Shown: piece after piece, positions 30,001-38,433 of the stretch
Position numbering within the stretch: position 1 is the first letter of the stretch
Layout of the letters: every line of letters begins with the position of its first letter
Assembly: GCF_016786215.1 (NCBI RefSeq)
Contig: NZ_JADOBG010000020.1
Coordinates: 87,982-151,981 of the forward strand
DNA from: Legionella bononiensis
Lineage (GTDB): Bacteria > Pseudomonadota > Gammaproteobacteria > Legionellales > Legionellaceae
Direction: 5' to 3'
DNA: 64,000 bases
Translations under genes and position numbers: made by a program
The notes under the pieces: model-generated
Seen by the model: the letters and a program-made list of their open reading frames with translations, nothing else
The model's database searches: none
What the model was told of the DNA's origin: nothing

Positions 30001-33000
30001 TGTCCAGCTCCATCGCTACCCACAGAACTGAACAAAGCATTAATCGATATTCTGAGGAATAGTTCAGATATAAAATATTTTGAGCAGGTATTGAAAACCT
30101 GGAATAAATCCTCAAACCCATTTGATACTTTGGCGGAATATTGTCAGCATGTGTTAAATCCTGAGGCTTATCAAAAGCATTTGGTTGAACTTGACTCTAC
30201 AACGTCAGTGCAAGCACTGCGTCTCGCGTTACAAAGACAATGCCATTTCACTAATAGACCAATATATTACATCCATTCCCCTGACGATTTGATCTGTTCC
30301 GCATCATTTATTCAACGTGATCCCAATAATTATGGCATTTTACGAAAAGGGCCTGGTGGCCCTCTTCATGATTTTTTAACCGCTGATCATGGCGATCAAC
30401 CACCGGTACTAATTATCAATTATGAGCAATTTAGTGCTGAAGATATCGTCAGGTTTAATGCGCTTCTTGATAAAAAAGGTTTTGCAGACGGAACGCCAGT
30501 ACCTGAAAACGTCCAGATTATCGGTTTGAATAATACCAATAAACCGGATTGCTATCAGGGCGATGATTTTTATTCCCGGTTTAACACGAAAGAACAATGC
30601 CCAATCTCTGCTAAAAAATTAATAAAATCGGTACCTCCTTTACCAACAGAATCGGAAGAGGAAGCAGCCGAAGGTGTTGTGATCAATTTATTTAATGCCA
30701 GTGATTGGAAAGAGCGGTTGTTAGGCCGTTGGGAACTGGATGGAACGGAGTTGAAGTTTCAGGAAGGTGCCTTGTCCAACCTGCAAGATACACGCATTAC
30801 CATTCAAAATGGTCCTTGGGATGATGAAGAGTTTAATCTGTTTTGGACTGAGGCCTGTTACCCTGGAACTCGATTTTTCCCTGGTAGCACTATTCCTGTA
30901 CCAAGTACTATCCAACTGAATAAAAAAACAGGATATGCACTGAATGACTTAAAAGAATGGCTTCAGGTTCAGTATTTATCCGATGATTGTTTAAACCTGG
31001 GGGATCTTCCCCATGTTCTGAATCCTCATCGAATAGCGGATTATTTTCATAATTATCGCTATGAAGAGGGCGATCACAGTCTAAGAAAAGAGATGGGTTT
31101 GATAGAAAAGGCACAAAACAGTACTCTGGATGTTACATTAACTCGTTCCATTTCATTAGATGACTGGGCCAGGATTTTAACTGAATGTCAGAACTATCAG
31201 GTTACATTAAGAGTCAATCCTGCCCCAGGAAGTTCTTTTCCCGATCAATTTGGATTCGATTTCATAACAAGTCAGTTGGAACAGAGGAATTGGCATCTGG
31301 CTGATATTTCCAGAACTGAAGTAATAAAAACGACAGATATTGATGTGACGATATCTATGCTGACTGCATCTCAACCGGATTGGCACGTTATTGATGTATC
31401 AGAATTAGATGTTTCAGATTTATTGAGACGTGTTGACGGTCAATTGAATGAAGAATTGCTTCAGTTTGAATTTCATCAAAGATCATCCTGGCTACTTGCC
31501 GCTTTGGCCGCAGGTAAGAATATTATCCTGAAAGGACATTGTTCCAAAGAGCTGGAAGATCACTTGGCTTCTTTATTATTACAGCGGATGGACCATGGAG
31601 TAGAATCCGGAACATTACTATTGATAACTGAAGATTCAGACAGTTTTCACTATGTTTCAAAAAAAGTGCATGAAGTCAGTGAGCAAGATAAAAGAACCTG
31701 TCTTGGTGAGTTTCCTCATGAACTGGAGCCGTTTATCGCTTCTGAGTCACTCAGTAAATTAAAAGCCAAAACAACTTATTTGCAGGCATTTCCTGAATGT
31801 TCTAAACATGATGCGCCTTGGTCAGGCATGTCGTGTCATACTGCAGAGATAAAGCCTCTGGCTGCGCTCAATCCTCTAACAGCAAAGCAAGAAGCAGACG
31901 AATTTACATCAGCGCGACTCTCTTTAGTACGAAGAATGCTGAATGCAGCACCATATGTTTTTCTTTCAGGATTGTCTGGAGTAGGAAAAACTAAATTGGT
32001 TACCAAAGAGTTGGTACAAGAAGGAGAACAACTGCATCAGAGTATAGACGCAATAAAAGCTTGGGCACTGGATACCAGCCCAGGTCGAAAATATCTTTTT
32101 CTGGATGAAGCGACCTTAAGTTGTGGTAATTGGTCTCTATTTGAAGGCTTATTTAATAATCCTCCCAGTATTTTTTATGATGGTCAGTACTATCCCTTAA
32201 GTGCAGAGCATAAAGTCATTTTTGCTGGAAATCCAGTGAGTTATGGTGATGAGCGACGATTGGCAACACTTTTTGAGCGCCATGGAAATGCGGTGGAGTT
32301 TGAACCATTACCCACTGCTGTTTTATATGAAAAGATATTAAAACCAGCTTTTGAACAGCAATACCTGAATGACAATGTGGTGCCTCAACTGTCTTCTGTT
32401 TTTCTTGATGTGTATCGATTTATGGTGAACTGCTCAACCACAGACGTGTTAATCACTCCCAGGGAATTAGAAATGATGGCTCTTTTGACAAACAGTTATT
32501 GTCAAAAAAATCCCTCGGTTGATCGCCTGGATGTTGCTGCTCATTATGCATTTAAAATAGCGATTAATTTGGTTCCAAAATCAAAAAAAGAACTGTTTAT
32601 CAAAGAGTTTAATCCTAAAAATCCACTTCCGATAACGGTAGGTGATGAACCTCCAGAGTTCCTTATCACTCAATCTCGTTTGGTCAGTCAGCAACTTCTG
32701 GAAGATGTTTTAGACTTAAGAGAATGGCGTCAAACCTTTGCGGTAAATGACGTACAACGGTATGGTGGTTTGGGTGGTTTAACCTTTGAGGGTGAGCCTG
32801 GTATAGGGAAGTCCGAACAAATAAAGCAAACGTTACTCGCGCGTGGGTTTAAACTGATGTCCATCAATTCAGTACCTGCACCCGGTGATAAACCCATGTA
32901 CCTAATCCCGGTCAGCATGTCTTATACTGACAAAGAGGCGCTCTTGCTTAAGGCGTTTCACGAAGGGGCGGTTGTTGTAATTGATGAGATCAATAGTTCT

Positions 33001-33561
33001 CCTATGATGGAGAAATTGCTTAACAGTCTTCTCATGGGTAAAACACCGCAGGGAAATAACCCCGATACTCCGGGTTTTCTGATTATTGGAACGCAAAATC
33101 CTGTAACTCTTTCAGGGCGACGTGCTCCGAGTAATGCTTTATCCCGGCGAATCATTACGGAACAACTGCCGCTTTATTCAAAAGATGAAATGCTGGATAT
33201 TTTAATGAAAGAGGGAGTGCAAGAGACCATTGCTCGCGATATGATCGAGGCATTTATGAAAAACAGACAGAGAGCAGAAAAAGAACAGCTTTCTCCTGGG
33301 CCAACCTTCAGAGATTTGTTACATCTCGGACAAGGTTCTGGTTATCAACATGTTAAAAAGCGTGAACGAGGGAATAATTGCATTGAACAGGTTGTAACAG
33401 ACATGAAACATGCTCGGACGTTCCTGGGTAGAAAACAAGCATCAAGCGTGAATTCAAATGGTGTGTCCAGTTCAAGCAGCAGTTTTTTTAACTCATCGAA
33501 ACGTTCTGATAGAGGATATGAGCGGAATGAGCATCTAATAAAACGGCTGAGGGGATTTTAA
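27091..33561 (+). CDS. Giant multidomain protein: LRR-like, C58-like cysteine protease region and AAA+ modules
   Basis: 2156 residues from MSIPGEFYCLLSQ (a GTG four codons earlier is less likely). Residues about 225-600 are irregular leucine-rich repeats (PNLQELSIRRL, PNLKRLTLGG, PNLETLNLINC). Residues 655-830 follow the order of C58/YopT-like cysteine proteases: GICNALTHLF with Cys659, FWHAICIRL with His794, QWQVYNPN with Asn810 where Asp is usual. The C-terminal half is AAA+-like: degenerate modules near 1085-1150 (VLIINYEQF, VQIIGLNN) and 1470-1560 (ILKGHCSKEL), then two canonical ones with Walker A GLSGVGKT (1627-1634) and GEPGIGKS (1901-1908) and Walker B FLDEA (Asp1672) and VVVIDEIN (Asp1965). 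The last resembles MoxR/midasin ATPases. No signal peptide or membrane segment. The Ser-rich tail could be a secretion signal. Function unknown. Confidence 0.7.
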   Translation: MSIPGEFYCLLSQTKPAYTYAPTENLDINKLIQSKAPWILPASLAQKPKKLILSDWTAKNWSYSKMNVVQDALIDLVNQGFSLYIQQNGQINPLLIDGISNLIRPDIRAAIRPVSSGALITKATTQYRMSKDETFILDDYWIDRLIGSKEHNAPRTMNQSDYMGLNREEIIGLEKSLDQLNPPLQLLIQDELSDESIRGFERFKKSFPTISHLQRIRKMSEPSAQSSKEQWLELLSNGSFLQELVLPATQDTIKLDESGLMNLIYLDFDNYWIENLADLLASVPNLQELSIRRLDESSKLNTQELQLKFLKLNFSKLHFSQLYQLLSEQAQSIQFLSLANSRVIADDMIEESILLEAPQCLHLIEINLTESFLTIESLNLLLSRAPNLKRLTLGGGIFEEMESFIDFNEMNTDVLNRLESLCLLSLTWDDGTFNLLSNKLTHLKCLHLRNFKFNALPEQNECRMEHVEELIISGSEFEDDEDLKRLLQCFPNIKRLQFINNSYHGSNDLKFDVAACKKVKVVDLSDHFAFVGKQAVMDVVNTAPNLETLNLINCNNISVREWNKLSDKLPHLNVCWHWDDCDGDQDDEDYLLCSDDTPHQEHNLADYRDFEPTPEDFKFQFKGNSSSIDQNMIIEKLSQYFNLNQINTQYIPKIQDGICNALTHLFKKSSIDEWNDFIHRMKAWDGQLTTLNDELKNDFKMLWTAIKQYQFSQKRSAQYIGDNLAHFLSINSIHNSTYAAQLQIHDDDVDDWIASILTSDLMDESIQTSTESTMILNPRKIKLQDGCIVSNFWHAICIRLIAEDQWQVYNPNCKDGAKTVTTTELIHLIHTELGTLVSIEMEEESIVPEIHNPDQFIQGGGLFHLIHDMNSKAVADLIPVNYQFSAQALQGVLLNDLKGVPAWFSGLNSAHTLQFTYNLLEQLYRLFPADCSSMLQKSIQFLAPEQKQKCIVELTKSGPKTSTAIFDIMSCPAPSLPTELNKALIDILRNSSDIKYFEQVLKTWNKSSNPFDTLAEYCQHVLNPEAYQKHLVELDSTTSVQALRLALQRQCHFTNRPIYYIHSPDDLICSASFIQRDPNNYGILRKGPGGPLHDFLTADHGDQPPVLIINYEQFSAEDIVRFNALLDKKGFADGTPVPENVQIIGLNNTNKPDCYQGDDFYSRFNTKEQCPISAKKLIKSVPPLPTESEEEAAEGVVINLFNASDWKERLLGRWELDGTELKFQEGALSNLQDTRITIQNGPWDDEEFNLFWTEACYPGTRFFPGSTIPVPSTIQLNKKTGYALNDLKEWLQVQYLSDDCLNLGDLPHVLNPHRIADYFHNYRYEEGDHSLRKEMGLIEKAQNSTLDVTLTRSISLDDWARILTECQNYQVTLRVNPAPGSSFPDQFGFDFITSQLEQRNWHLADISRTEVIKTTDIDVTISMLTASQPDWHVIDVSELDVSDLLRRVDGQLNEELLQFEFHQRSSWLLAALAAGKNIILKGHCSKELEDHLASLLLQRMDHGVESGTLLLITEDSDSFHYVSKKVHEVSEQDKRTCLGEFPHELEPFIASESLSKLKAKTTYLQAFPECSKHDAPWSGMSCHTAEIKPLAALNPLTAKQEADEFTSARLSLVRRMLNAAPYVFLSGLSGVGKTKLVTKELVQEGEQLHQSIDAIKAWALDTSPGRKYLFLDEATLSCGNWSLFEGLFNNPPSIFYDGQYYPLSAEHKVIFAGNPVSYGDERRLATLFERHGNAVEFEPLPTAVLYEKILKPAFEQQYLNDNVVPQLSSVFLDVYRFMVNCSTTDVLITPRELEMMALLTNSYCQKNPSVDRLDVAAHYAFKIAINLVPKSKKELFIKEFNPKNPLPITVGDEPPEFLITQSRLVSQQLLEDVLDLREWRQTFAVNDVQRYGGLGGLTFEGEPGIGKSEQIKQTLLARGFKLMSINSVPAPGDKPMYLIPVSMSYTDKEALLLKAFHEGAVVVIDEINSSPMMEKLLNSLLMGKTPQGNNPDTPGFLIIGTQNPVTLSGRRAPSNALSRRIITEQLPLYSKDEMLDILMKEGVQETIARDMIEAFMKNRQRAEKEQLSPGPTFRDLLHLGQGSGYQHVKKRERGNNCIEQVVTDMKHARTFLGRKQASSVNSNGVSSSSSSFFNSSKRSDRGYERNEHLIKRLRGF

Positions 33562-33568
33562 ACGTGCG

Positions 33569-35128
33569 TCACATTTCAAATTCAGGCATTTTGCCTGAGA
33601 GATCATCTTTCGTTTTAGCAATAACGGGCTTCAATAAAAAAAGTAAAGGCAGCGCGCAGAGTACTAGCCACATCATAAAGCGAAAATCCTGTAAATAAGC
33701 TAAAGTAGCTGCCTGTCGTGTAACTTCAGCGTTCAGTGACGCTAATCCCTGAATGGTTTTTATATTCATTACTCCTAATTCGCCGGCATGTTTTAAGCTT
33801 TGGTTGAAGGGGGTAATGAAATTGGCAAATGCCGCATGATTGGCTTGAATATTTTGCGCTAATTTGGTCATGACGATTGAAATTCCAATACTGCTGCCTA
33901 TATTTCGCAGTAAACTAAATAATGGCGTGCCGTCATTGCGGTATTGTTCCGGTAACGTCGCAAAGGCCAGCGTTGATAAGGGAACAAAAATAAATCCTAG
34001 TCCAAATCCTTGTATTATGCCGGTGTAAACAATAGTGCTGGCGGATATGTCTGTAGTGAATAAAGTCATTAGCCATAATGAGTAGCTGGTTAGCATCAGG
34101 CCAAAAAAGATTTGATATCGGGAGTCCACTTTGCCAGACAATTTTCCTACAATCATCATAGCGACCATTGTTCCCATTCCTCTTGGCGCCATGACCATGC
34201 CTATGTCGATGATGGGATAACCCATCAAGCTTTGTAAAAAGGGCGGAAGTAATGCCATAGTCGCAAGCAGAATAATGCCAATGATAAAAATGAAGATGAG
34301 CCCAACACTGAAATTACGATCTTTGAACATCCCGGGATCAAGAAAAGGATTTTTAGACGTTAAAATGTGCGTTATGAATAAATAGAGGCACAACACAGCT
34401 AAAATACCTTCAATTACGATTTCATTACTGTTTAACCAATCCAGCGACTGCCCTCTGTCCAGAAATAATTGTAATGAACCAATTGCAATAGCTAAAAAAG
34501 TAAAGCCCATCAAATCAAAATGAGTACCACGAATTAATTTGTTTTCTTGAAGAAAGGTAGTTAACCCCAGCCATGCCAGTAAACCTATAGGCAGATTAAT
34601 ATAAAACACCCATCGCCAGTTATAATATTCAGTTAACCATCCACCCAGGGACGGGCCGAGTATGGGGCCCACCATGACGCCCATGCCCCAAATGGCCATG
34701 GCGGCACCGTGTTGTTCCGGAGGGTATGTATCTAATAATACCGACTGTGACATGGGAACCAGGCTGGCGCCAAAAGCGCCCTGGAGCAACCGAAATAACA
34801 CAATTTGAGTCAGGCTCTGAGCTGCTCCGCACAGCATGGACGCAATGGTAAATCCTACTACTGCAAAGATAAAAATTCGTTTTCGACCAAATTTATTGCT
34901 TAAAAATCCGGTCAGAGGCATAAAAATAGCAGCCGCTACTATATAGGAAGTGAGCACCCAGGAAATTTGTTCTTGAGTAGCGCCCATCCCCCCTTGCATG
35001 TGAGGTAAAGCAACATTCGCTATAGTTGTATCCAATGCTTGCATAATAGTAGCAAGCATTACGAACAAGGTAATAAACACTCTTCGTGACGGAGTATGTG
35101 ATTGATATGTCTTTAAAATATTGGACAT
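33569..35128 (-). CDS. emrB: EmrB/QacA-type (DHA2) multidrug efflux transporter
   Basis: 519 residues with about 14 membrane segments, the DHA2 class of proton antiporters. Typical are LDTTIANVALPHMQGG in the first helix, GFLSNKFGRKRIF in the first loop, RLLQGAFGASLVP and the motif C-like WGMGVMVGPILGPSLGGWL. It follows the emrA-like gene 10 bases downstream on the same strand, so the two should form one inner-membrane to periplasm efflux unit needing an outer-membrane channel from elsewhere. Its 3' end is only 7 bases from the giant gene's stop. Confidence 0.92.
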   Translation of the reverse strand: MSNILKTYQSHTPSRRVFITLFVMLATIMQALDTTIANVALPHMQGGMGATQEQISWVLTSYIVAAAIFMPLTGFLSNKFGRKRIFIFAVVGFTIASMLCGAAQSLTQIVLFRLLQGAFGASLVPMSQSVLLDTYPPEQHGAAMAIWGMGVMVGPILGPSLGGWLTEYYNWRWVFYINLPIGLLAWLGLTTFLQENKLIRGTHFDLMGFTFLAIAIGSLQLFLDRGQSLDWLNSNEIVIEGILAVLCLYLFITHILTSKNPFLDPGMFKDRNFSVGLIFIFIIGIILLATMALLPPFLQSLMGYPIIDIGMVMAPRGMGTMVAMMIVGKLSGKVDSRYQIFFGLMLTSYSLWLMTLFTTDISASTIVYTGIIQGFGLGFIFVPLSTLAFATLPEQYRNDGTPLFSLLRNIGSSIGISIVMTKLAQNIQANHAAFANFITPFNQSLKHAGELGVMNIKTIQGLASLNAEVTRQAATLAYLQDFRFMMWLVLCALPLLFLLKPVIAKTKDDLSGKMPEFEM

Positions 35129-35138
35129 AATTATTTGC

Positions 35139-36227
35139 TCAGGCTGATTTTTTCGTTGAAAGCGAGTTATCCTGGGTATCTATTTTTACCCATGAACTCA
35201 AACCAGAACGGAGTTGAGGGTTTTCTGGTGCTGCAACCAATTTAATACGGACAGCAACTCTTTGCGCCACCTTAACCCAGTTTCCCGTAGCATTCTGAGC
35301 TGGAATAATTGAAAATTCGGATCCAGTGGCAGGACTTATGCTTTCAACGATTCCCTTCCATTTTATCTTGGGATAGATGTCTACAGTTGCTGTAACCGAT
35401 TGTCCTGGATGAATGTTCGTGAGCTCCTTTTCCGTGAAGTTTGCTTCGATCCATGGGCGGTCATTGGTGACCAGCGTCATAGTAATCGCTCCAGCGGAAA
35501 TAAATTGACCCGGTTTTGGCGGGGAGTTGATGGTACCCGACATCGGAGCACGAATTTCGGTACGCAAGAGATCCAGCTTTGCTTGATCCAGTTCTGCTTT
35601 TGCCATCAGGAATGTTGGATGTTTTTCAACCGGTTCATTAACACTGCCCGCAAGAGATTCGGCCAGTCGTTCCAGATCATGTTCCACGGTTATGACTTGT
35701 TGTGCCGCGATTTCAGCGCCTTCTTTCGCTTCATCAAGGCTTGACGCGGAAGTAAAATTCTTTGCAGCAAGATCTGATTGACGTCTTTGATTGCGTAAAG
35801 AAAAATTATATTTGGTTCGTGCTAAAGCGATCTCTGCCTGTTTTGCATGGTAGCCTGCTTTCAGAGCGAGAATATCTATTCGAACCTGGGCTAACCGGGA
35901 TTCCGCCCTGGCTAATGCAACTTTATAAGATGCAGGATCCAGACGATAGAGCAATTGATCTTTTACTACATGTTGGTTCTCACGAGTTAATGTCTCTTTA
36001 ACCACTCCAGATACTTGTGCGCTGATTGGAATCTTATCTGCTTTGACGTAGGCATTTTCTGTTTCGACATAACGTCCACTCATGAAATATAAAACAAGGG
36101 CAATGAGTACAATTAAAGAAGGTACCAATACTAAAAGAATGAATCGTTTTGAATGAGCTTGTTCAACTGGTTCTCTTATTACTGGCAGGGCTGAGTCTTC
36201 TTTTTGAGTGTCTTGCAGTTCATTCAT
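35139..36227 (-). CDS. emrA: EmrA/HlyD-type membrane fusion protein
   Basis: 362 residues. A single N-terminal anchor (about 30-50) is followed by VETENAYVKADKIPISAQVSG, the barrel/lipoyl entry typical of EmrA. Then come a long coiled-coil hairpin (about 100-215), RTEIRAPMSGTI and the LVTNDRPWIEANFTEKEL beta-barrel segment. Works with the adjacent EmrB-type pump. No dedicated regulator gene is next to it. Confidence 0.92.
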   Translation of the reverse strand: MNELQDTQKEDSALPVIREPVEQAHSKRFILLVLVPSLIVLIALVLYFMSGRYVETENAYVKADKIPISAQVSGVVKETLTRENQHVVKDQLLYRLDPASYKVALARAESRLAQVRIDILALKAGYHAKQAEIALARTKYNFSLRNQRRQSDLAAKNFTSASSLDEAKEGAEIAAQQVITVEHDLERLAESLAGSVNEPVEKHPTFLMAKAELDQAKLDLLRTEIRAPMSGTINSPPKPGQFISAGAITMTLVTNDRPWIEANFTEKELTNIHPGQSVTATVDIYPKIKWKGIVESISPATGSEFSIIPAQNATGNWVKVAQRVAVRIKLVAAPENPQLRSGLSSWVKIDTQDNSLSTKKSA

Positions 36228-36342
36228 TGTTAGTGATCCTTAATTTCACGCTAGTTCTATATCCTTGACTCACAGTAATCAACAGTTAAATCTATTTTGA
36301 ATCTGAGGTATCATTTAGGGATTTTATAATAACAGGTTTTTT

Positions 36343-36996
36343 ATGCAATTCATTGATAAATTAAATACCCCTGGTGAGCATTCTTTACTCCTTGAAGGAT
36401 TGGCAGGACAAATTGAAGCGGTATTAACAGTTCCGGAGACAATTAATTCTCATTATGTTGCATTTTTAGGACATCCTCATTCATTGCAGGGGGGAACTAT
36501 GAATAATAAAGTAGTGACCACTATGTCTCGGGTTTTTAAAGAATTAGGTATCCCTTCGCTACGTTTTAATTTCAGGGGAGTTGGTCAGTCTGCTGGCGCT
36601 TATAATGATGGCCTGGGTGAGAGTAAAGACATGCTTGAACTGGTCCAAATATGGCACAAAGAGCAACCTCAGATAAAGTTGATTTTTGCGGGTTTTTCTT
36701 TTGGATCGTATGTTTGTTATCGAGCCGCAGCCCAATCGAGACCCAGTATATTAATCACGATTGCCCCTCCGGTTCATCATTATGATTATCGAGAATTTGA
36801 TCCTCAGCCTGAGCCCTGGCTCATTGTGCAGGGCGATGTTGATGAGGTCGTTCCCAGTACTTTGGTACTTGATTTTGCCAAAGATTCTCATCCCATCCTT
36901 CCTGTGATTGAGTTTCCTGAAACGGGACATTTTTTTCACGGCAAATTAATGGATCTTAAAACGAAGTTGCTCGACTACCTCCGGGACAGGGTTTAA
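36343..36996 (+). CDS. Small alpha/beta hydrolase
   Basis: 217 residues. The pattern is that of the short serine hydrolases related to YpfH/CocE-like proteins: GHPHSLQGGTMNNKVV, RFNFRGVGQSAGAYNDG, nucleophile GFSFGSYV, acid in VQGDVDEVVP and His in TGHFFHGKL. Cytoplasmic by lack of signal. Its stop codon overlaps the zapE start (TAATG), suggesting a shared transcript. Confidence 0.9.
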   Translation: MQFIDKLNTPGEHSLLLEGLAGQIEAVLTVPETINSHYVAFLGHPHSLQGGTMNNKVVTTMSRVFKELGIPSLRFNFRGVGQSAGAYNDGLGESKDMLELVQIWHKEQPQIKLIFAGFSFGSYVCYRAAAQSRPSILITIAPPVHHYDYREFDPQPEPWLIVQGDVDEVVPSTLVLDFAKDSHPILPVIEFPETGHFFHGKLMDLKTKLLDYLRDRV

Positions 36997-38084
36997 TGAT
37001 CATGAATTTAATGAAGCAATACGATGCCGCCATACAACGGGGTGAAATAGAGGATGATCTTAATCAGAGAGAGATTTTGGTTCATATGCAAAGGCTTGCA
37101 GATGAATTAATTCAGTATTCACAATCCTGGTTTCATTGGTTGCATAAAAAATCAATTAAGGGATTATATATCTACGGTCCGGTTGGGGTTGGAAAAACTT
37201 ATTTGGTTGATTTGTTTTATCAGTATATTGAGGAAGAGAAAAAGGCTCGTTTTCATTTTCACCATTTCATGCAACAAATTGATTATAAATTAAGGCAATT
37301 GCAGGGGCGAAAAGATCCTTTACGTCAAATTGCCAAAGAGATTGCCAAATCGACACGTTTATTATGTTTTGACGAGTTTCTGGTCCATGATGTTGCTTAC
37401 GCAATGATTCTTGCAGAGTTGTTTCAAGCATTGAAAACTCATGGTGTTATCCTGGTGATTTCTTCTAATACCCGTCCCGATGATTTATATCTGGATGGAG
37501 TACATCGCGAGCGATTTTTACCTGCGATAGAAATCATTAAAAATGACTGCGAAGTATTAAAACTCCCTGAAAAAAAAGATTATCGTATGGGACATCAGCC
37601 TTTGTTAGATGCTTATTTGTATCCGTTAAACGACCAAACTGAACGGGAGATGGAACAACAGTTTTTGTTATTGGCTAAGGATTTCGAGAGCAACGGGTCA
37701 GTACTCATACAGAGCAGGGAAATTCCTTATATTAAATACAGTCCGCAAACAATTTGGTTTTCTTTTGATGTCATTTGTAATTTACCGCGAAGTCAACTGG
37801 ATTATTTGGAGCTGGCAGATCGCTTTAACAATATCTTTGTGAGCGGTATTCCTTGTTTAACCGTGAATCATACGTTACAAACCATAATGTTCATACATTT
37901 TATTGACGTCATGTATGATAGGGGTATAAATATTATTATTTCTGCTGAAGTTCCTGTAGAAGAACTTTATGTACAAGGCGAAATGAAGGACACTTTTAAG
38001 CGTACTTTAAGTCGATTGATGGAAATGCAATCGGTTGATTATCAGGGCAGACATCCTCGTCGTATAGTGCAAAATATGGTATAA
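36996..38084 (+). CDS. zapE: Cell division protein ZapE (AFG1-like ATPase)
   Basis: 362-residue AAA+ ATPase of the AFG1 family; in E. coli ZapE binds FtsZ at the constricting ring. Seen here: Walker A YGPVGVGKTYLVDLF, the HFHHFMQQI segment, Walker B LLCFDEFLVHDV, sensor 1 VISSNTRPDDLY and YDRGINIIISAEVP near the end. A second ATG two codons later is an alternative start. Confidence 0.93.
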   Translation: MIMNLMKQYDAAIQRGEIEDDLNQREILVHMQRLADELIQYSQSWFHWLHKKSIKGLYIYGPVGVGKTYLVDLFYQYIEEEKKARFHFHHFMQQIDYKLRQLQGRKDPLRQIAKEIAKSTRLLCFDEFLVHDVAYAMILAELFQALKTHGVILVISSNTRPDDLYLDGVHRERFLPAIEIIKNDCEVLKLPEKKDYRMGHQPLLDAYLYPLNDQTEREMEQQFLLLAKDFESNGSVLIQSREIPYIKYSPQTIWFSFDVICNLPRSQLDYLELADRFNNIFVSGIPCLTVNHTLQTIMFIHFIDVMYDRGINIIISAEVPVEELYVQGEMKDTFKRTLSRLMEMQSVDYQGRHPRRIVQNMV

Positions 38085-38138
38085 ACGTTTTATATACTGT
38101 TCTTCTCTCCAAGCATTAATGTATATTTTTTTGCTTAA

Positions 38139-38161
38139 TTGAGAATGATTCTCGATATCAT
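38139..38161 (+). promoter_or_regulatory. Fur box upstream of feoABC
   Basis: GAGAATGATTCTCGATATCA closely fits the ferric-uptake-regulator consensus of GATAAT-type hexamers. It is about 45 bases before the feoA start, so iron-loaded Fur should repress the operon. Confidence 0.8.
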
Positions 38162-38205
38162 TTGTGGTAAAATCTTTTTATTGAACTATTTTTTAGTAAT
38201 ACATT

Positions 38206-38433
38206 ATGAACATTTCTGAATTAGCGCGTGGGGATAGAGTGCGATTGGTTGACTTTGGTGCAACTGATCTGCAATACAGAAGAAGACTATTATCTTTGGG
38301 AATTACCCGTGGTGTTGAATTTTCAGTGGTGAGAATCGCTCCCCTGGGGTGTCCTGTTCAAGTTGAAGTAAGAGGAACATCCTTGACTCTTCGCAAAGAG
38401 GAAGCGAGTCAATTAGTGTTGGAGCGTCTATGA
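38206..38433 (+). CDS. feoA: Ferrous iron transport protein FeoA
   Basis: 75-residue SH3-like cytoplasmic protein that supports the FeoB iron channel. Typical FeoA pattern: LARGDRVRLVDFG, YRRRLLSLGITRGVEFSVV, APLGCPVQVEVRGTSLTLRK. Overlaps feoB by four bases (ATGA). Confidence 0.95.
   Translation: MNISELARGDRVRLVDFGATDLQYRRRLLSLGITRGVEFSVVRIAPLGCPVQVEVRGTSLTLRKEEASQLVLERL

Noticed and set aside
35139..36227. Type I secretion adaptor (HlyD) for a toxin
   Set aside because: The neighbour is a DHA2 efflux pump, not an ABC exporter, so it fits EmrA.
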